A stretch of DNA of 64,000 bases. Source: Vandiemenella viatica. Lineage: Eukaryota > Arthropoda > Insecta > Orthoptera > Morabidae. The number at the start of each line of letters is the position of its first letter. Position 1 is the stretch's first letter. Location of the stretch: the NCBI GenBank assembly GCA_031002005.1, contig CM061914.1, positions 17,036,148 to 17,100,147 on the forward strand, written 5' to 3'. A program made the position numbers and the translations under genes. The notes beneath the pieces are model-generated. The model did no database searches and was not told the DNA's origin. It saw nothing but the letters and a program-made list of their open reading frames with translations. Below are positions 45,400-56,224 of this stretch, piece after piece.

Positions 45400-45473
45400 A
45401 GGTCCTGGCACTAGCGGAGAATGGAAACTTAGGACCAAAGCATGTAAAAAGAAGAAACAATAATAGTTGTAAC

Positions 45474-46106
45474 ATGACCGAGACAGAAGGAGAGAATAAA
45501 CAAAAAGAATATCGAACTGTTGAAGAAAATGATGATGAAGATAAGCCTCTAAAAAGGAAATTAAGTAGTGCATCAGATGAAGATACTTTCACAGAAGCAG
45601 ATGGGGTAAACGAAGTAGTGGATAATATCGACGGCAGAATGTCAATAACCAGCAGCGTTAATAAGAATGAAGAGTATGCAGCGTTAAGTAGTGAGGAAGG
45701 AAGCGATGAAGATGAGAAAGAATCAGTCGACGAAGAGGAAGAAGAAATTAGGTACTTTATGATAAAGAAGAGAGAAGAAGAAGAGGAAATATTATCCATG
45801 CAAGCAACAGAAGAAGTAAAAGAATCCAGCAAAGATAAAAACGTTTCTGCGCAAGGTATCGAAGTAGATGTTACTGCCTACCTACCTGAAAATGAGGAGA
45901 ATGTGGAAGTATTCAAGGAGGAAAGTTGTTTGCTAACTGGTGGTGAAAATAGCCAACTTCAATTTCATCAAAATAGAAAGAGAAGATTTAATATGTATGA
46001 GAAAAACAATGAAAGCATAATAGATTCTACAAAGAAATGTTTCAAAATGAATGGGTTACTAGAAGAAGAACTGAAGAACTGGAAGAGAAAAAAAAAGGGC
46101 AAGTAA
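45474..46106 (+). CDS. acidic frame of the LTR element, function unknown
   Basis: 210 codons from its first ATG, but the frame is open from about 45375, overlapping the end of Gag in the -1 register, which suggests translation as a Gag extension by frameshifting. Very rich in Glu/Asp/Ser (EEGSDEDEKESVDEEEEE) with basic patches at the C-terminus (QNRKRRFN, WKRKKKGK). It resembles no protease or RT. It may be a spacer at the start of a truncated Pol or a disordered accessory region. I do not recognise it. Confidence 0.6.
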   Translation: MTETEGENKQKEYRTVEENDDEDKPLKRKLSSASDEDTFTEADGVNEVVDNIDGRMSITSSVNKNEEYAALSSEEGSDEDEKESVDEEEEEIRYFMIKKREEEEEILSMQATEEVKESSKDKNVSAQGIEVDVTAYLPENEENVEVFKEESCLLTGGENSQLQFHQNRKRRFNMYEKNNESIIDSTKKCFKMNGLLEEELKNWKRKKKGK

Positions 46107-46250
46107 TGAAGAATGAAGAGATATAACAGGGGGCTTAAACCTACCGATTTTAATGTGGGGACCTGGTGCTTGTAAGGTCAGAAGGAATGCTATGTGATAA
46201 TGATGCAGAGATAAATAAATACCTTCAGTAAAAGAAAAGTTTTGGGCTGT
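46107..46250 (+). pseudogene. integrase C-terminal remnant
   Basis: Just after the acidic frame, RMKRYNRGLKPTDFNVG is readable, and after a one-base loss DLVLVRSEGML. This is the usual F-VGD-VLVR end of a Ty3/gypsy integrase. It shows the element derives from a full gag-pol ancestor by a deletion spanning protease to the integrase core. Confidence 0.6.
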
Positions 46251-46521
46251 AAAATGTAGTAGATTTAAAAATTTATAGAGTTAAGCATTAGACTATAGTA
46301 AAAACTTGTGTGTAATCTCTTATTGTGTAGTGCAGTGAACTTCAGTGAATTATTCTGAACTGGCTAAGTGTCATACTGGTTGTGTAAGCGAATATTGACT
46401 GAAAAAAAAATGAATACTGAAGAAAATGAACGATTTCGCTACGTCATTGTAAATGGAACATTCCGTCCAACCTATCCAAATTCTACGAACTTGTTTTGTT
46501 TGGAACGGAATGGGGGGCAAT

Positions 46522-47024
46522 TGTGACGTATCTGCATAAGTGTTATGTATAGCTCTTGGTAAATTTATATGTTTTATTATGATATATTGTAAGAGGTTTC
46601 ACGTTCGGAGTAGTTTGTTCAGTATGCATGTGTTTGGAAAGTATTTATCCCAGTGCTTGTAACCGAGTGGCCGGAGGCAGACCGCAAAAAATACGGGGGT
46701 GTGAAACAGCTGTGACCCTGCCTGCAGCAAGGGTCGGCGGCAGTATTCAGTCTGGAGTGGTAGCCGACAGACCTGATGTGGTCGTGGCAATATTGAATGT
46801 TTTGTAATCTAACATGTGAAGAATAAATGATCAAAAGAAGACTTGAAATTACTGTGTTGTCGATATCTAAAATTAAGCAGCCTTCAACAAGTACTACAAA
46901 TGAACCTGTATAACTGAATAAAATGTTCTTCAATCGTTCGTGGCCGAATAATTGGATTGGTTTGGCCCAAAAACGTGAGGAACACCAAGGGGAACTATAA
47001 AATCCAACCAACAAACCCCTTACA
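46522..47024 (+). repeat. 3' LTR
   Basis: 503 bp, same bounds as the 5' LTR. The polypurine tract gaatggggggc lies just upstream (~46508-46519). The boundary with the R1-like LINE is marked by acct at 47025-47028. Confidence 0.95.
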
Positions 47025-47028
47025 ACCT

Positions 47029-47680
47029 ACAGTCCTAGAATTAGTCTTCAATCACTGTTTCATTCACAAAGTATTTCCTGGTGTCTGGAAGGTAATAAAT
47101 TGTGTATCATTCCGAAGGGAACCGACAAAACCACAAGACCATCCGAAATCATATCCGTCCATATGCCTGCTCTCCGTGCTGGGCAAAGTTCCAGTGGAAA
47201 TTACATTAGAGAGAATAACTAAATTATATGAAAAGGCAGGAATGGCCTCAGCAAACCAGTTTGGGTTTAGAAAAGGAGTAAGCACCGATGATGTCGTTAC
47301 GAAATTACTGAAACTAGCTGCAGGCCAAGAAAATTATCCAGTAGGCATCTTTATCGCTATTTCCAGGTCTTTCGACAATTTATGATGACACAGCATCTTT
47401 CGCCGACTTCGCCAAATACACTGTGAAGACATTTATTGCAAGTGGTGCAGAGTTATTTCTACAACGGACATTCAAAGTATCAACTAACTCCCAAGAAACA
47501 AAGAAAAACTTCACAAAACGGTTCCCTCAAGGCTCCATATTTTGGACTTTCTTTTCGGATATAGTGCTGAATGAGCTTCCGCGGTTGCATCAAGGGAAAC
47601 CAGAGGACTTAATTGCCTGTGCCATAGCCAACAGCTCTTCAATATGGACAACACTAGAACCGGAGGTCACAGGGTGAACC
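47029..47680 (+). pseudogene. R1-like LINE, right part (RT)
   Basis: Continues the frame left at 42624: LELVFNHCF, VFPGVWKVI, YPSICLLSVLGKVPVE, NQFGFRKGVSTDDVV, a damaged ISRSFDNL A-block, RFPQGSIFWTFF and an eroded region at the position of the YADD box (reading CAIANSSS). Frameshifts at ~47380. An open frame at 47772-47993 (DWPRLTDLLRARG) may be its C-terminal extension but is not diagnostic. Confidence 0.75.
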
Positions 47681-47689
47681 CTCAACTAC

Positions 47690-49225
47690 AGTCTGCGCAG
47701 AGGGGAGATAACAAATACCAACGGCTTCCTGCATTAGACAGCAACGATTCAAATTCAAAGTAGCAGCAGAAGTGGACCCACAGAACGACAGGCACGTCTT
47801 TCAATGGACCAGTGAAGTAATTCATATGGTGGAGGAAAGAGATCAACATCTCTTACCCGGTAACACGCCTCCTGACTGGCCACGTCTCACGGATCTTTTG
47901 CGCGCCCGTGGATCCACAGAATCCTGTGTTATGCTGATCCCGGAGGAGCATTACAGCCGGATGTTCCAGGCCTTGAGTGAGACTAGAGGGTAACTCCGCC
48001 GCTTTTACTACATTCCCAAGAGCTGCGTCTGCGGACTGCCTTTCTTTTACGTAACTTAGCCAATAGTGGAGTCCTGTTAGCTTTCTTGGATATATGCGTA
48101 TGCAGTAAACCAGTGGCTCTACTACTGGAATTTCAATCCTCATTTAAACTAAGGTGCGGCGAGTTGAGGGCGGTTTGGACCTTTGACCACCGCTATCACC
48201 GCAAGTCGACAGTTCCTTTTAATCAATGATAATCGCCACCAGATCAGCAATTATGCCCACGTGATAATCAGAAGGATTTGCTATAGTATCTCTAAATAAA
48301 ATACACAGTGCGGTTCACACTAACTTTAAATTTAATGCTTTTAAAAGCAACCACGTCATTACACAGTTAAGATTTACAGTATTCGCCACAAAATTTACTA
48401 ACTGTAGGCTACAATTTAACAATAACTCGCGGCGCTGGCTTGCGAGCCTTACCACGCGAACGCTAGCACATAACTAGACTCTCTTCTACCAAAGATTCTA
48501 TCTATGATTATAGTCTAAGATACTATAGTACTCCGCTCACTATACATACTAATATCTGTGAAAACCCTATTACATTTAACCACACCATAAATTTCTTTAT
48601 TTTCCATTTCATGTTATATCACCTGCTTTTAGCACATCAAACAAAAAAGGTTTCGTTTTAGAATGATTCAATTTAGGAGCAATTGTTTCTCAGTCCTAGA
48701 GAATTGTACAACATTTATTGCAATTTTCCCATCCCTGGTAGGGTCATGAAATTATTCGGTGTTGCTCAGGAAAACGAAACAGGCTCTGGTACAGCAGACA
48801 AATATTGTACGGTAGGGATAAAGAGGTCAGCACAGCATAGGATGTGATGGAGGATGCATCAAACCAGTCGAATAAACAAAAAACAACAACACAGTTTAGG
48901 ATTTTAAACGGTCATATCCCAAGATTGGTTAGCCACTGTGCTGCTGGTTAGCCGAGAAGCAGAAATTATCTGCAGCTGTGAACAGCTGTCCTTCGCTCCA
49001 TCAGGGACGCGGTGAGTTCACCAGAGATAACGCTCTCACAGCCTCCTCCTTTCCGATAGGCAGCTCCGTTAGGCATTTGTTTAACTGTATGACCGACACC
49101 GAGATCGGTGCATCTGCGGCGCATTGTGGACCAACTTCATTGTCCTACTCAGTTTCACAATCAATGTGTCTTTAGTCTTTTTACTTTACTTTTGTTTAGC
49201 CCTCTTTCGATAACTTATTTCAGTC
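47690..49225. other. unassigned sequence, with a possible LINE 3' tail at 48780-48896
   Basis: 48840-48896 reads DGGCIKPVE then a stop and a CAA-rich tail (aacaaaaaacaacaacac), a style seen at LINE 3' ends. The remainder shows nothing supported. Confidence 0.35.
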
Positions 49226-49354
49226 GCTGGCTGAATTATCTACCCAAATTAAACCGGAATTATTTTCTAAAACCTATATATCTTTTAATTTTTTTTTAAA
49301 CAACCTTAACCCGTTCAAAATATTATATATTACAACTAATACATTTATCCCACC

Positions 49355-52300
49355 CAGGGGCGGCCCTAGGGCGGTGCGAGCGGTGCGACCGCACCGGGCG
49401 CCGTCTTATGGGGGGCGCCGAAAATGCAGCGAGAGATCGTCTGCACAAAAATTGAAAAATAAAGTCTACAATAATTCAGCTTGCTGTTCACCTATTATTT
49501 TTACACATTAATCATCCAGAAGAGTTTGTAAATGTAAGAGCTCCAGCTTAATGCCTATTCGTATCTCGTCATAGAATCGAATCATCTTGAGTTTCGAGTA
49601 TGTCAGTTCGAGTTACGCGAATAAAGAAAATCAGCTCGTCGTACAATTAACTCTCTAGTGCCGCGCCGCGCATCCCGCATCGGTTTCCTGCCGTAGCCTT
49701 GTAGTTCATTCGCATGAGGGTGTATGTGCATGGAGCGTGGTTCAAATTACTTATCAATTTCTAGATGTTAGAGCATAGGTGATTGCAATTAACGTTGGTA
49801 TCGTAAATATTTACAAAACATAATGTTTTACAGACATGTTGCTACCTAAAAAAAGAAAGAAAAACAACTATCTCGTGCACTATACTTAAAAGAAAACAAA
49901 ACCAAAGCGAAACTGAGAAGACTCCAAAATTGCTTACAAACTTTTTTGGAGTTGAGAGTCATCTGGATCGTCATCACCAGAACTAGTTCAGCACACGACG
50001 GAAGAAAACTTATCTAATAGAAGTTCTTTAGCCGAGGCTCATGATGATAAAGAGCATCATGTACTAGAAGATTTAGTTATGGCTCGATAGTCGTCTGCAA
50101 TTCATAATATTACAGAATGGGGTCTACCGTCGCCTTTTTAAAGAACAAATTATTATTATATTTCAAAATGGTCGCTCATTGACTTTGCAGCCTGACATAA
50201 TTATTCAAGGAGCGAAAAACTCTAAGAAAAACATCATGGAAGTAATTTTTCAAATACGCATTTTAAAATATTGCCAAATGATAAAAGAAAATCTTAACTT
50301 CAATTATGCAGATCAAGTATATTGTTTTTTCTATTTATTCGATGGTTGGTCTCAGTCTTATTTGCTAAACGAAGGATCAGATGATTGGAGCTACTTATCA
50401 GACCGTTTAAAAACACACGAAACTTCCTCGAATCACCAACATACCATGCTTAGTTGCATAGAAGCGTTGATTCGATTAAATAACATCAGTGTAAGAGAGA
50501 AGCATTTTTAAATGCTGACCGAAGACGAAAAATCACGGTGGGTTGCTTTCCTCGAATGAATGATGTCCAAAATATTCTTTTTAACATGCAAAAATTACAT
50601 GTTCAGAGAAAGCTTTGGATCTGAAACACTAAATAATGGTAACTTCCTGGGTATATTGCAACTGCTAGGAAAATATGACACAGTCATGATGGAGCATCTC
50701 CACCGTATAGCTAATAAGAAGACTAATGTCTATTATTTTGGCAAATGTATTCAAAACTGATGAAGTTCGTAATAAATTTTTTTTTTTTTTTTTTTTTTTT
50801 TTTGCATTCGGTTACTGAGGTTACACAGCCAGCTCAATGTTATTCTCATGATTCTTTCAATGCATTAGTTTCTCCAGTGTACATTGTTGCTATTAAGTGT
50901 GATCACAAGGACACTACACCATGGACACGACATTCATACACACAGTACTTAAACACCCATGCCCTCGGCCGGACTCGACCCGGTCACCTTCGGCACGTGG
51001 AGCTGGCACTCTAGCTCGTAGGCTAACGAGGGTGGTGACTATGGTTAAGTCACCTAAATTCTATTATATCACACTGAATTGAGCTCATACACTAATGAAG
51101 ACTAAGTCCAAGTGCGTGAGTGTTTCGTTGCTTACTAGTCGGTAAGTGACTCTTTGGGACCTGGGAGCTGGACTCACTGGCCAATTTATGGATGATACTA
51201 TCCAAAATTTAGATTTGGATATGAGCGATTGTCTAGCCCAAAGATATGACAGTGGATCCAATATAATAGGAGGAAACAAAGGTGTCCAAAGCAGTATTTT
51301 TTAATCCATGTAGCTGTCACTAAATTTGGTAACAGCAGGTGCCACCAAAACATCTTTTAAATCGGTTTCCTCTTCCGGATTTGTTTAAGGAATGTTTGTT
51401 CTATTCTCTCGATCAATCAAGTGATGGGAACTGGTATCCGACCACATAGGACGGTCGCCAAAAAAAATTGCGAAAATTATTTGGAGAACAGATTTTCTAG
51501 CCTCGCTGCAGTTCGTTATCATTACTCTTTAATCCGTGAGGTTCTTCTGGAAACGAACTATTCAGTTGTAGCAACAGAGGGCTAGTCCCTGAGCCAAATC
51601 ATGGAGCAATTTGAGCTCATAGTTAACTTGGTACATTACATTGTTTCAAGTAAATATTGTAAGCTGGGCTATGCAGACTGATGGATGATTTACGAAACGC
51701 TTCTCAACTGCGGGAAAATAGCTCGCAATTTGAGAAACAGTACCGGAGATATTCGTCTGTTCTGATAACAGCTAGAAAAATTGCTTCTGAGACTGGAACA
51801 TATCCTAATAATATGCCATTCATATCGCGAAGAAAGTAGAGATTTTTTACGTATGAGGCCGTAGATGAGATAGCAACAGATCCAAAAGATGTTTTAAATG
51901 AACGTATTTTAGCATAGGATCAATAAAATTGAGAATGCTTTGGTCACTCACATTGAACAACTATCCAAATTTAATATTACAGTGTCATTCTAATATAAAA
52001 GTTCAACTTATGAAACAAAATGGTTGGCAGGATATATTTCCGAATTTTTGGATAGCACTTCAAATTTTAATAGCAATACATGTAACTGTCGCTAAAGGAG
52101 AACTTAGTTTTAGTAAATTAAAACTTTCAAAACATATTTACGCTAAACTCAGACTCAAGATAGACTGTCGGATCTTGCAATTTTATCTATAGAAAATAAT
52201 GCTGCCCAAGGGCCAAAACGAGGAAAGTGGAAATCTAGTCCTTTTAGTTAAGATTTTATTTCCTCATTTGTTTGTTATAAAAAATAATATTAAAATTTAT

Positions 52301-52807
52301 GAATTTGACGTATGCATGAAGACAGCATTGTGTACGCCATAGGAGCCTAAATAAACCTTTTCAAATATAGTGTTTCTTTCGACTGTGGTTGCTTCACATT
52401 CATACCGCTGCTGTCCTGTAGGCCTACTAAACTTCCTGAGATTTTAGTTTAAAGACTGCGTGCAGATGATTTGCACGCAGCTTTACTCGAGTGTAATTCA
52501 TAACATGGCCATATAAGTTATCATATTGGAAACCCACGAGAACTACTTTTTCGATCTGGATAAAAGTAGATAGCCGATATATTATTCCAAATTTTATCCA
52601 AAGCCGTTCAACCATTTCGAAGTGAAACAGTAACAAACATCCAAGCAAAAAAACTTTTTACACTCATAATATTAGTGGGATGTTAAAAAACGTATGATTT
52701 CTTCAGTCTCTCTATATGGACACACTATTCACGAATAAGCAAATGCACATTTGGGGCGCCACAATGATATCTCGCACCACCTGAAAAACTTGCTAGGGCC
52801 GCCCCTG
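49355..52807 (+). mobile_element. hAT transposon (TTF/ZMYM-like), inserted in mariner C, 8-bp target duplication
   Basis: Inverted ends caggggcggccctag at both termini (15 bp perfect, with a ggtgcgag block echoed inward), flanked by atcccacc at 49347-49354 and 52808-52815. Plus-strand coding relics: a TTF-type zinc-finger region (50179-50511, with YCFFYLFDGWSQ and WSYLSDRLKTHETSS), a NGNFLGILQLLGKYD block (~50637), and the hAT C-terminal dimerisation region (51929-52250: FPNFWIALQILIAIHVTVAK, ELSFSKLKLSK, then DRLSDLAILSIENNAAQG after a frameshift). Many stops; inactive. A SINE-like insert lies at 50777-51050. Confidence 0.95.
50777..51050 (-). repeat. SINE-like insertion in the hAT element
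   Basis: Begins with a long T-run (50777-50803), the complement of a poly(A) tail. Near the other end, cggactcgacccggtc is the complement of a B-box-like gggtcgagtcc, preceded by an A-box-like region. So it is a minus-strand tRNA-derived SINE, different from SINE-A and SINE-B. Target duplication not clear. Confidence 0.55.
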
Positions 52808-54052
52808 ATCCCACCGGTGCTTCCACTGTTCGAAACATTTTCTGTAGTCATCTTTAGAAATGGCTGACAGCTCCTCCCTCGTTTTTTCTTGACCTCTTCA
52901 ATATTGTTAAATCGGTGTTCTTTCATGCCCCTTTTCATGCGTGGAAATAAGAAAAAGTTGCACGGAGCCAGGTCAGGCGAGTAAGGTGCTTGGGGCAGCG
53001 GAACCATGACATTTAAACTGCCTAACAGAGACAGCTGTGTGTGTAGGTGCATTGTCGTGGTGGAAGAACCAGTCTCCTGTCTGCCACAAATCGGGTATTT
53101 CTTGACGAACACTTTGTGTAATCTTCCTAAAACTTCAAAATAAAAGTTTTTTTTTTATTGACAGTCTGATGTGGGGGAACAAACTCTAAATGAACTACTC
53201 CGTTGCAATCAAAAAAAGCAAATGAGCATTGTTTTGATGTTTGATTTGACTTGACCACATTGTTTGGACGGGGTGACAATGACGTCCATTTGCTTAACTG
53301 TTGCTTTGTTTCTGGGTCGTAACCATAGTACCATGAATCATCATCAGTAATGACCTTTGACAGAAAATCTGGATCTTTTTCAAACTGTTTTTTCAAAACG
53401 CGTCATGTTTCAACTTGACGCTCTTTTTGATTGTCAGTCAGAGGCCGAGGAACAAACTTGGCAGCAACTCTTTTCATCCCCAAATCGTCGGTTATAATTC
53501 GCTGAACCGAGCTCCAAGATAACTCATTAATCTCTGACATATGATCAGTTGTCTGTCGAGGGTATGAGAGCACAAGCTCTCGAATTTTTTCAACATTTTC
53601 CTCGATTCGGGCAGTTGACGGACATCCAGAAAGAGATTTGTCATCAATCAACATATCACCATTTTAAAACCGAGCGAACCACTCGTACACTTGAGTTTTT
53701 CCCATAGCGTCATCTTTGTAAGCTGGTTTCATCATTAAAACAGTTTCAGCAGCATTTTTACTGAGTAGTAAACAAAATTTTACAGCTGCACGTTGTTCAC
53801 TGAAACTTGCCATCATCAAAAACGAAACAATATAAAACGGCGCTAGCAGAAACATTCGCCGCAGATTAACTAAACAAGCCAGGTCGACAACACAGGCGGC
53901 CCTGAATTGGTAATGAGTTGCGATATAAACGCCTAGCGGCAGAAACGCGTACTACACAAGCTCCGCCCACGGCAATGGTAATCCGTTTATTTTTGGGTCC
54001 CCTCTCGTATAAACTAAACTTTCCTTCTCACTTTTGCCTGGAGTTGCGTATT

Positions 54053-54608
54053 GCGTTACAAAACTTTGGTCAGACCATTGCTCGAATATGGTAGTGTAGT
54101 ATGGGACCCTCATTTTAGGTATTAAAATACAGGAGTTGGAGAGGGTGCAAAAAAAGGGCTGCTAGATTTGTTTCTGGAAATTATCGCAGAATGCAATCAG
54201 TGACGGATATGATAAAGGAGCAGGAATGGGATTCAATGCAAGACAGGAGAAGGATGAGGAGGGTCATGGGAGTGTACAGGGCATATGCTGGTGATGAGGC
54301 ATGGAAAGATATTGCAATAGGTATGAAAAGTAGTGCATGGAAGGGAAAGATGACCATGACCACAAGCTGGCACTCGATTTCAGGCACAAGGGTGTAGAAA
54401 GATTCTCTTTTTTAGGTAAGGGTGTCAGGGATTGGAATGAGTTACCAAGAGAAATGATGAATAATTTACCGAAAACTTTGTAAGAATTTAAAGATAAAAT
54501 TTGTAGAGAGCAAATGTAGGTTGGTGCAGGATAGGGAGAAGATGGGTGTGTAGGAAAATTGCCACCGGAGCCTGTGCTCCATTGCAATTTAATTAAATTA
54601 AATTAAAT
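54053..54608 (+). pseudogene. CR1/L2-like LINE copy 3, 3' fragment
   Basis: Last part of ORF2 plus 3' UTR and TTTAA-type tail, starting within 45 bp of the mariner C end. Close to copies 1 and 2, but with an extra base near 54150 (run of A), a missing base near 54348 and a stop at ~54481. Short open frames 54191-54397 and the minus-strand frames are by-products. Confidence 0.85.
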
Positions 54609-54611
54609 TAA

Positions 54612-55130
54612 TGTATTCTCATGTCCTTCTCCTACCTTTCACACAGTAGTCTTAACTGTCTCCCCAATATCAACACAGACCTTATACAGACCTCTCATTA
54701 CTCGTTCTAATTTTACAGTAACTCCCAACATAGCTCCTTTATCTAATAATTATCCTAGACGAAAATCGTATATTATCCCTGTACAAACAAGCGAGGGACT
54801 GATGATAGTTTAATTGACTTCTTGGATCAATACAAGTGTCTAATAGACGTAAGGCGCAGGAATATTACTTGCCCAGAGGGTTAGGATTAAATGAGATTAT
54901 TATAAAAATTATACTTCCAGATATTTGTTTCTGTCTTCGAGAAGAAAATCCATTTGCACTATATAATCAAACGAAACCTAAAAAGATGAGTAATTTTGCC
55001 TTAATCTTTAAGTTAATCTGGAAAGAAGCCTTTTGTGCACGGTTAGCCTAAATGATTCATAGGGTTTGAAAATACTGTGTACTGGAAAGTATGCGACCTA
55101 CAAAGACGAGTGATACATGGGAAAGTACAT
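54612..55130. other. unassigned sequence
   Basis: A 71-codon plus frame (54836-55051) has no recognised motif. Nothing supported. Confidence 0.35.
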
Positions 55131-55139
55131 AAATTCACC

Positions 55140-55890
55140 TAGTTCCTGGTCCATACTATAAATGTCCAACGTGTGCGCCCTTAGTCACCCGGCACACATC
55201 CAAAAGGTAATCCAGTTCCCTCCAGACCATACGTTCAATAACGTGTTCCTATCAATGTCCGCCCCGGAAGCAGTGACCCGTTCCTGTAATTCTTGCAGTG
55301 TTGTTGGCGTTGGAGGTACATGAACGTTGTGCTCCACATAAACACACAAGAAGAAATCATATAGTGTCAGATCCTACCCAGCGATGTGGTAGGTCTGTGT
55401 TGACATTTGTGCTCCAGTGAGGTGGAGCTCCGTCCTGTTCGAGAATGAAAGTGTAGGAGCAGGGCCGGCGTTAGAGGGGGTTAAGCGGGGCAAAAGTACC
55501 CGGGGCCCGGGCCATCAAAGGAGGGCCCGCCGGCCTGGGTGCCTAAATAAATAGAAATCAAACCACTTACCCGGGGGCCGAGAATCCTAGCACCGGCCCT
55601 GTGTAGGAGTAGTGGAAACAACCACATATCCAGGTACATGGATCCCGATTTTTGTGGACAGCGCGCTTCACCGTTTCCTCCGAGACACGTGGTCGCCGCG
55701 TGCTGGTCTGTTTACACAGATGACGAAACTGGCGAAACCAAAGAGAAATTCTATGGTGATTAGCTGCAGCTTTTCCGTATCCTCCAACGAATGCACGCTG
55801 CACATTCGCAACGGAAGAACACTTCGCAAATTCTAACACACAAAAACTCATCTCCTGCTTTTCCGCCATCTTGTCCACTGTTGCCATCTA
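55140..55890 (-). pseudogene. DUF4817-type DDE transposase relic, internally deleted, split by a MITE
   Basis: Minus strand. The N-terminus from ~55887 reads MAEKQEMSFCVLEFAKCSSV, then VQRAFVGGYGKA and RPRVSEETVKRAV, an HTH domain of the DUF4817 type found in arthropod Tc/mariner-like transposases. After the MITE (55460-55601) comes EQDGAPPHW (second catalytic region), then YDFFL (third) in another frame, and VPPTPTTLQELQERVTAS. Most of the catalytic domain between HTH and QDGAPPH is missing. Confidence 0.75.
55460..55601. mobile_element. 142-bp hAT-like MITE with 8-bp target duplication
   Basis: Inverted ends cagggccggcgttag and ctagcaccggccctg (two mismatches), flanked by tgtaggag at 55452-55459 and 55602-55609. 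Interior GC-rich (ggggcccgggcc). Inserted into the transposase relic around it. Confidence 0.95.
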
Positions 55891-55937
55891 GCGAGGCTAT
55901 TAAACCTGGTGAGTTTATGCATCTTCTCACGTATCAC

Positions 55938-56220
55938 TGAGCGCTCTCGTGGCTCAGTGGTTAAGGTGTCTGATCAGGAACGAAAGGCCCCTGGTTCGAA
56001 TCCCTGTCTTGGCGGGGATTTTCACTGGCCCTTAACCCGTCCTTCACCTCCGGCGTAGCTTGCTGTGTAATGTGTTAGAATGCTTCCGTGGTTCGGTTTC
56101 CGCTTTAAACTGTAGGTCCCCTGTACCCGGTACGTTTGACAGGTTAGATTAAGGCGGCTGCGACGGGGGCGCAATGCGCAATCAGCAGAAATCCTGTCAC
56201 CAGGTCATTACGACCACACG
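55938..56220 (+). repeat. SINE-B copy, best preserved
   Basis: Head tggctcagtggttaaggtg (A box), B box ggttcgaatcc, then cttcacctccggcgtagctt, aaactgtaggt, ggttagattaaggcggctg and cctgtcaccaggtcatta. Serves as the reference for the copies at 13885 and 14465. No poly(A) tail visible. Confidence 0.8.
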
Positions 56221-56224
56221 GAAT

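Larger units (their letters stand above)
42629..47024 (+). mobile_element. young non-autonomous LTR retrotransposon (Gag without RT)
   Basis: Complete structure: 503-bp LTRs (42629-43131 and 46522-47024) starting TGTGACG and ending CTTACA, a PBS-like tggcgaccgtg two bases after the 5' LTR, Gag frames, an acidic frame, an integrase C-terminal remnant, a polypurine tract (gaatggggggc) before the 3' LTR, and a 4-bp target duplication acct at 42625-42628 and 47025-47028. The LTRs differ at two positions by eye. Protease, RT, RNase H and the integrase core are absent, so mobilisation was in trans. Ty3/gypsy-type by Gag style. Confidence 0.95.
49230..54008 (-). mobile_element. mariner copy C, split by a hAT element
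   Basis: Minus orientation. The 5' end (right side) has TIR gtcccctctcgta next to TA at 54009-54010. Transposase pieces run leftwards to 52816: a FSEQRAAVKFCLLLSKNAAE N-terminus, LSWSSVQRIITDDLGMKRVA, DDDSWYYGYDPETK (first catalytic Asp region), an HHDNAPTH motif in a shifted frame, and YSPDLAPCNFFLFP (third catalytic D changed to N). The last ~115 bp lie beyond the hAT at 49230-49346 (complement of a tgtatTAGTTGTAA block), left TIR degraded. Same family as copy B. Confidence 0.85.

Noticed and set aside
45329..45832. 167-codon serine-rich minus-strand frame
   Set aside because: Antisense of the acidic, GAA/GAG-rich frame; composition artefact.
43767..46250. LTR element as an endogenous retrovirus with envelope
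   Set aside because: No envelope-like signal peptide, transmembrane or cleavage features; the third frame is acidic and soluble-looking.
49355..49380. Left hAT end as part of the ggggccc MITE family
   Set aside because: The ends caggggcggccctag and the interior differ from the 12806/63437 family; shared GC-richness only.
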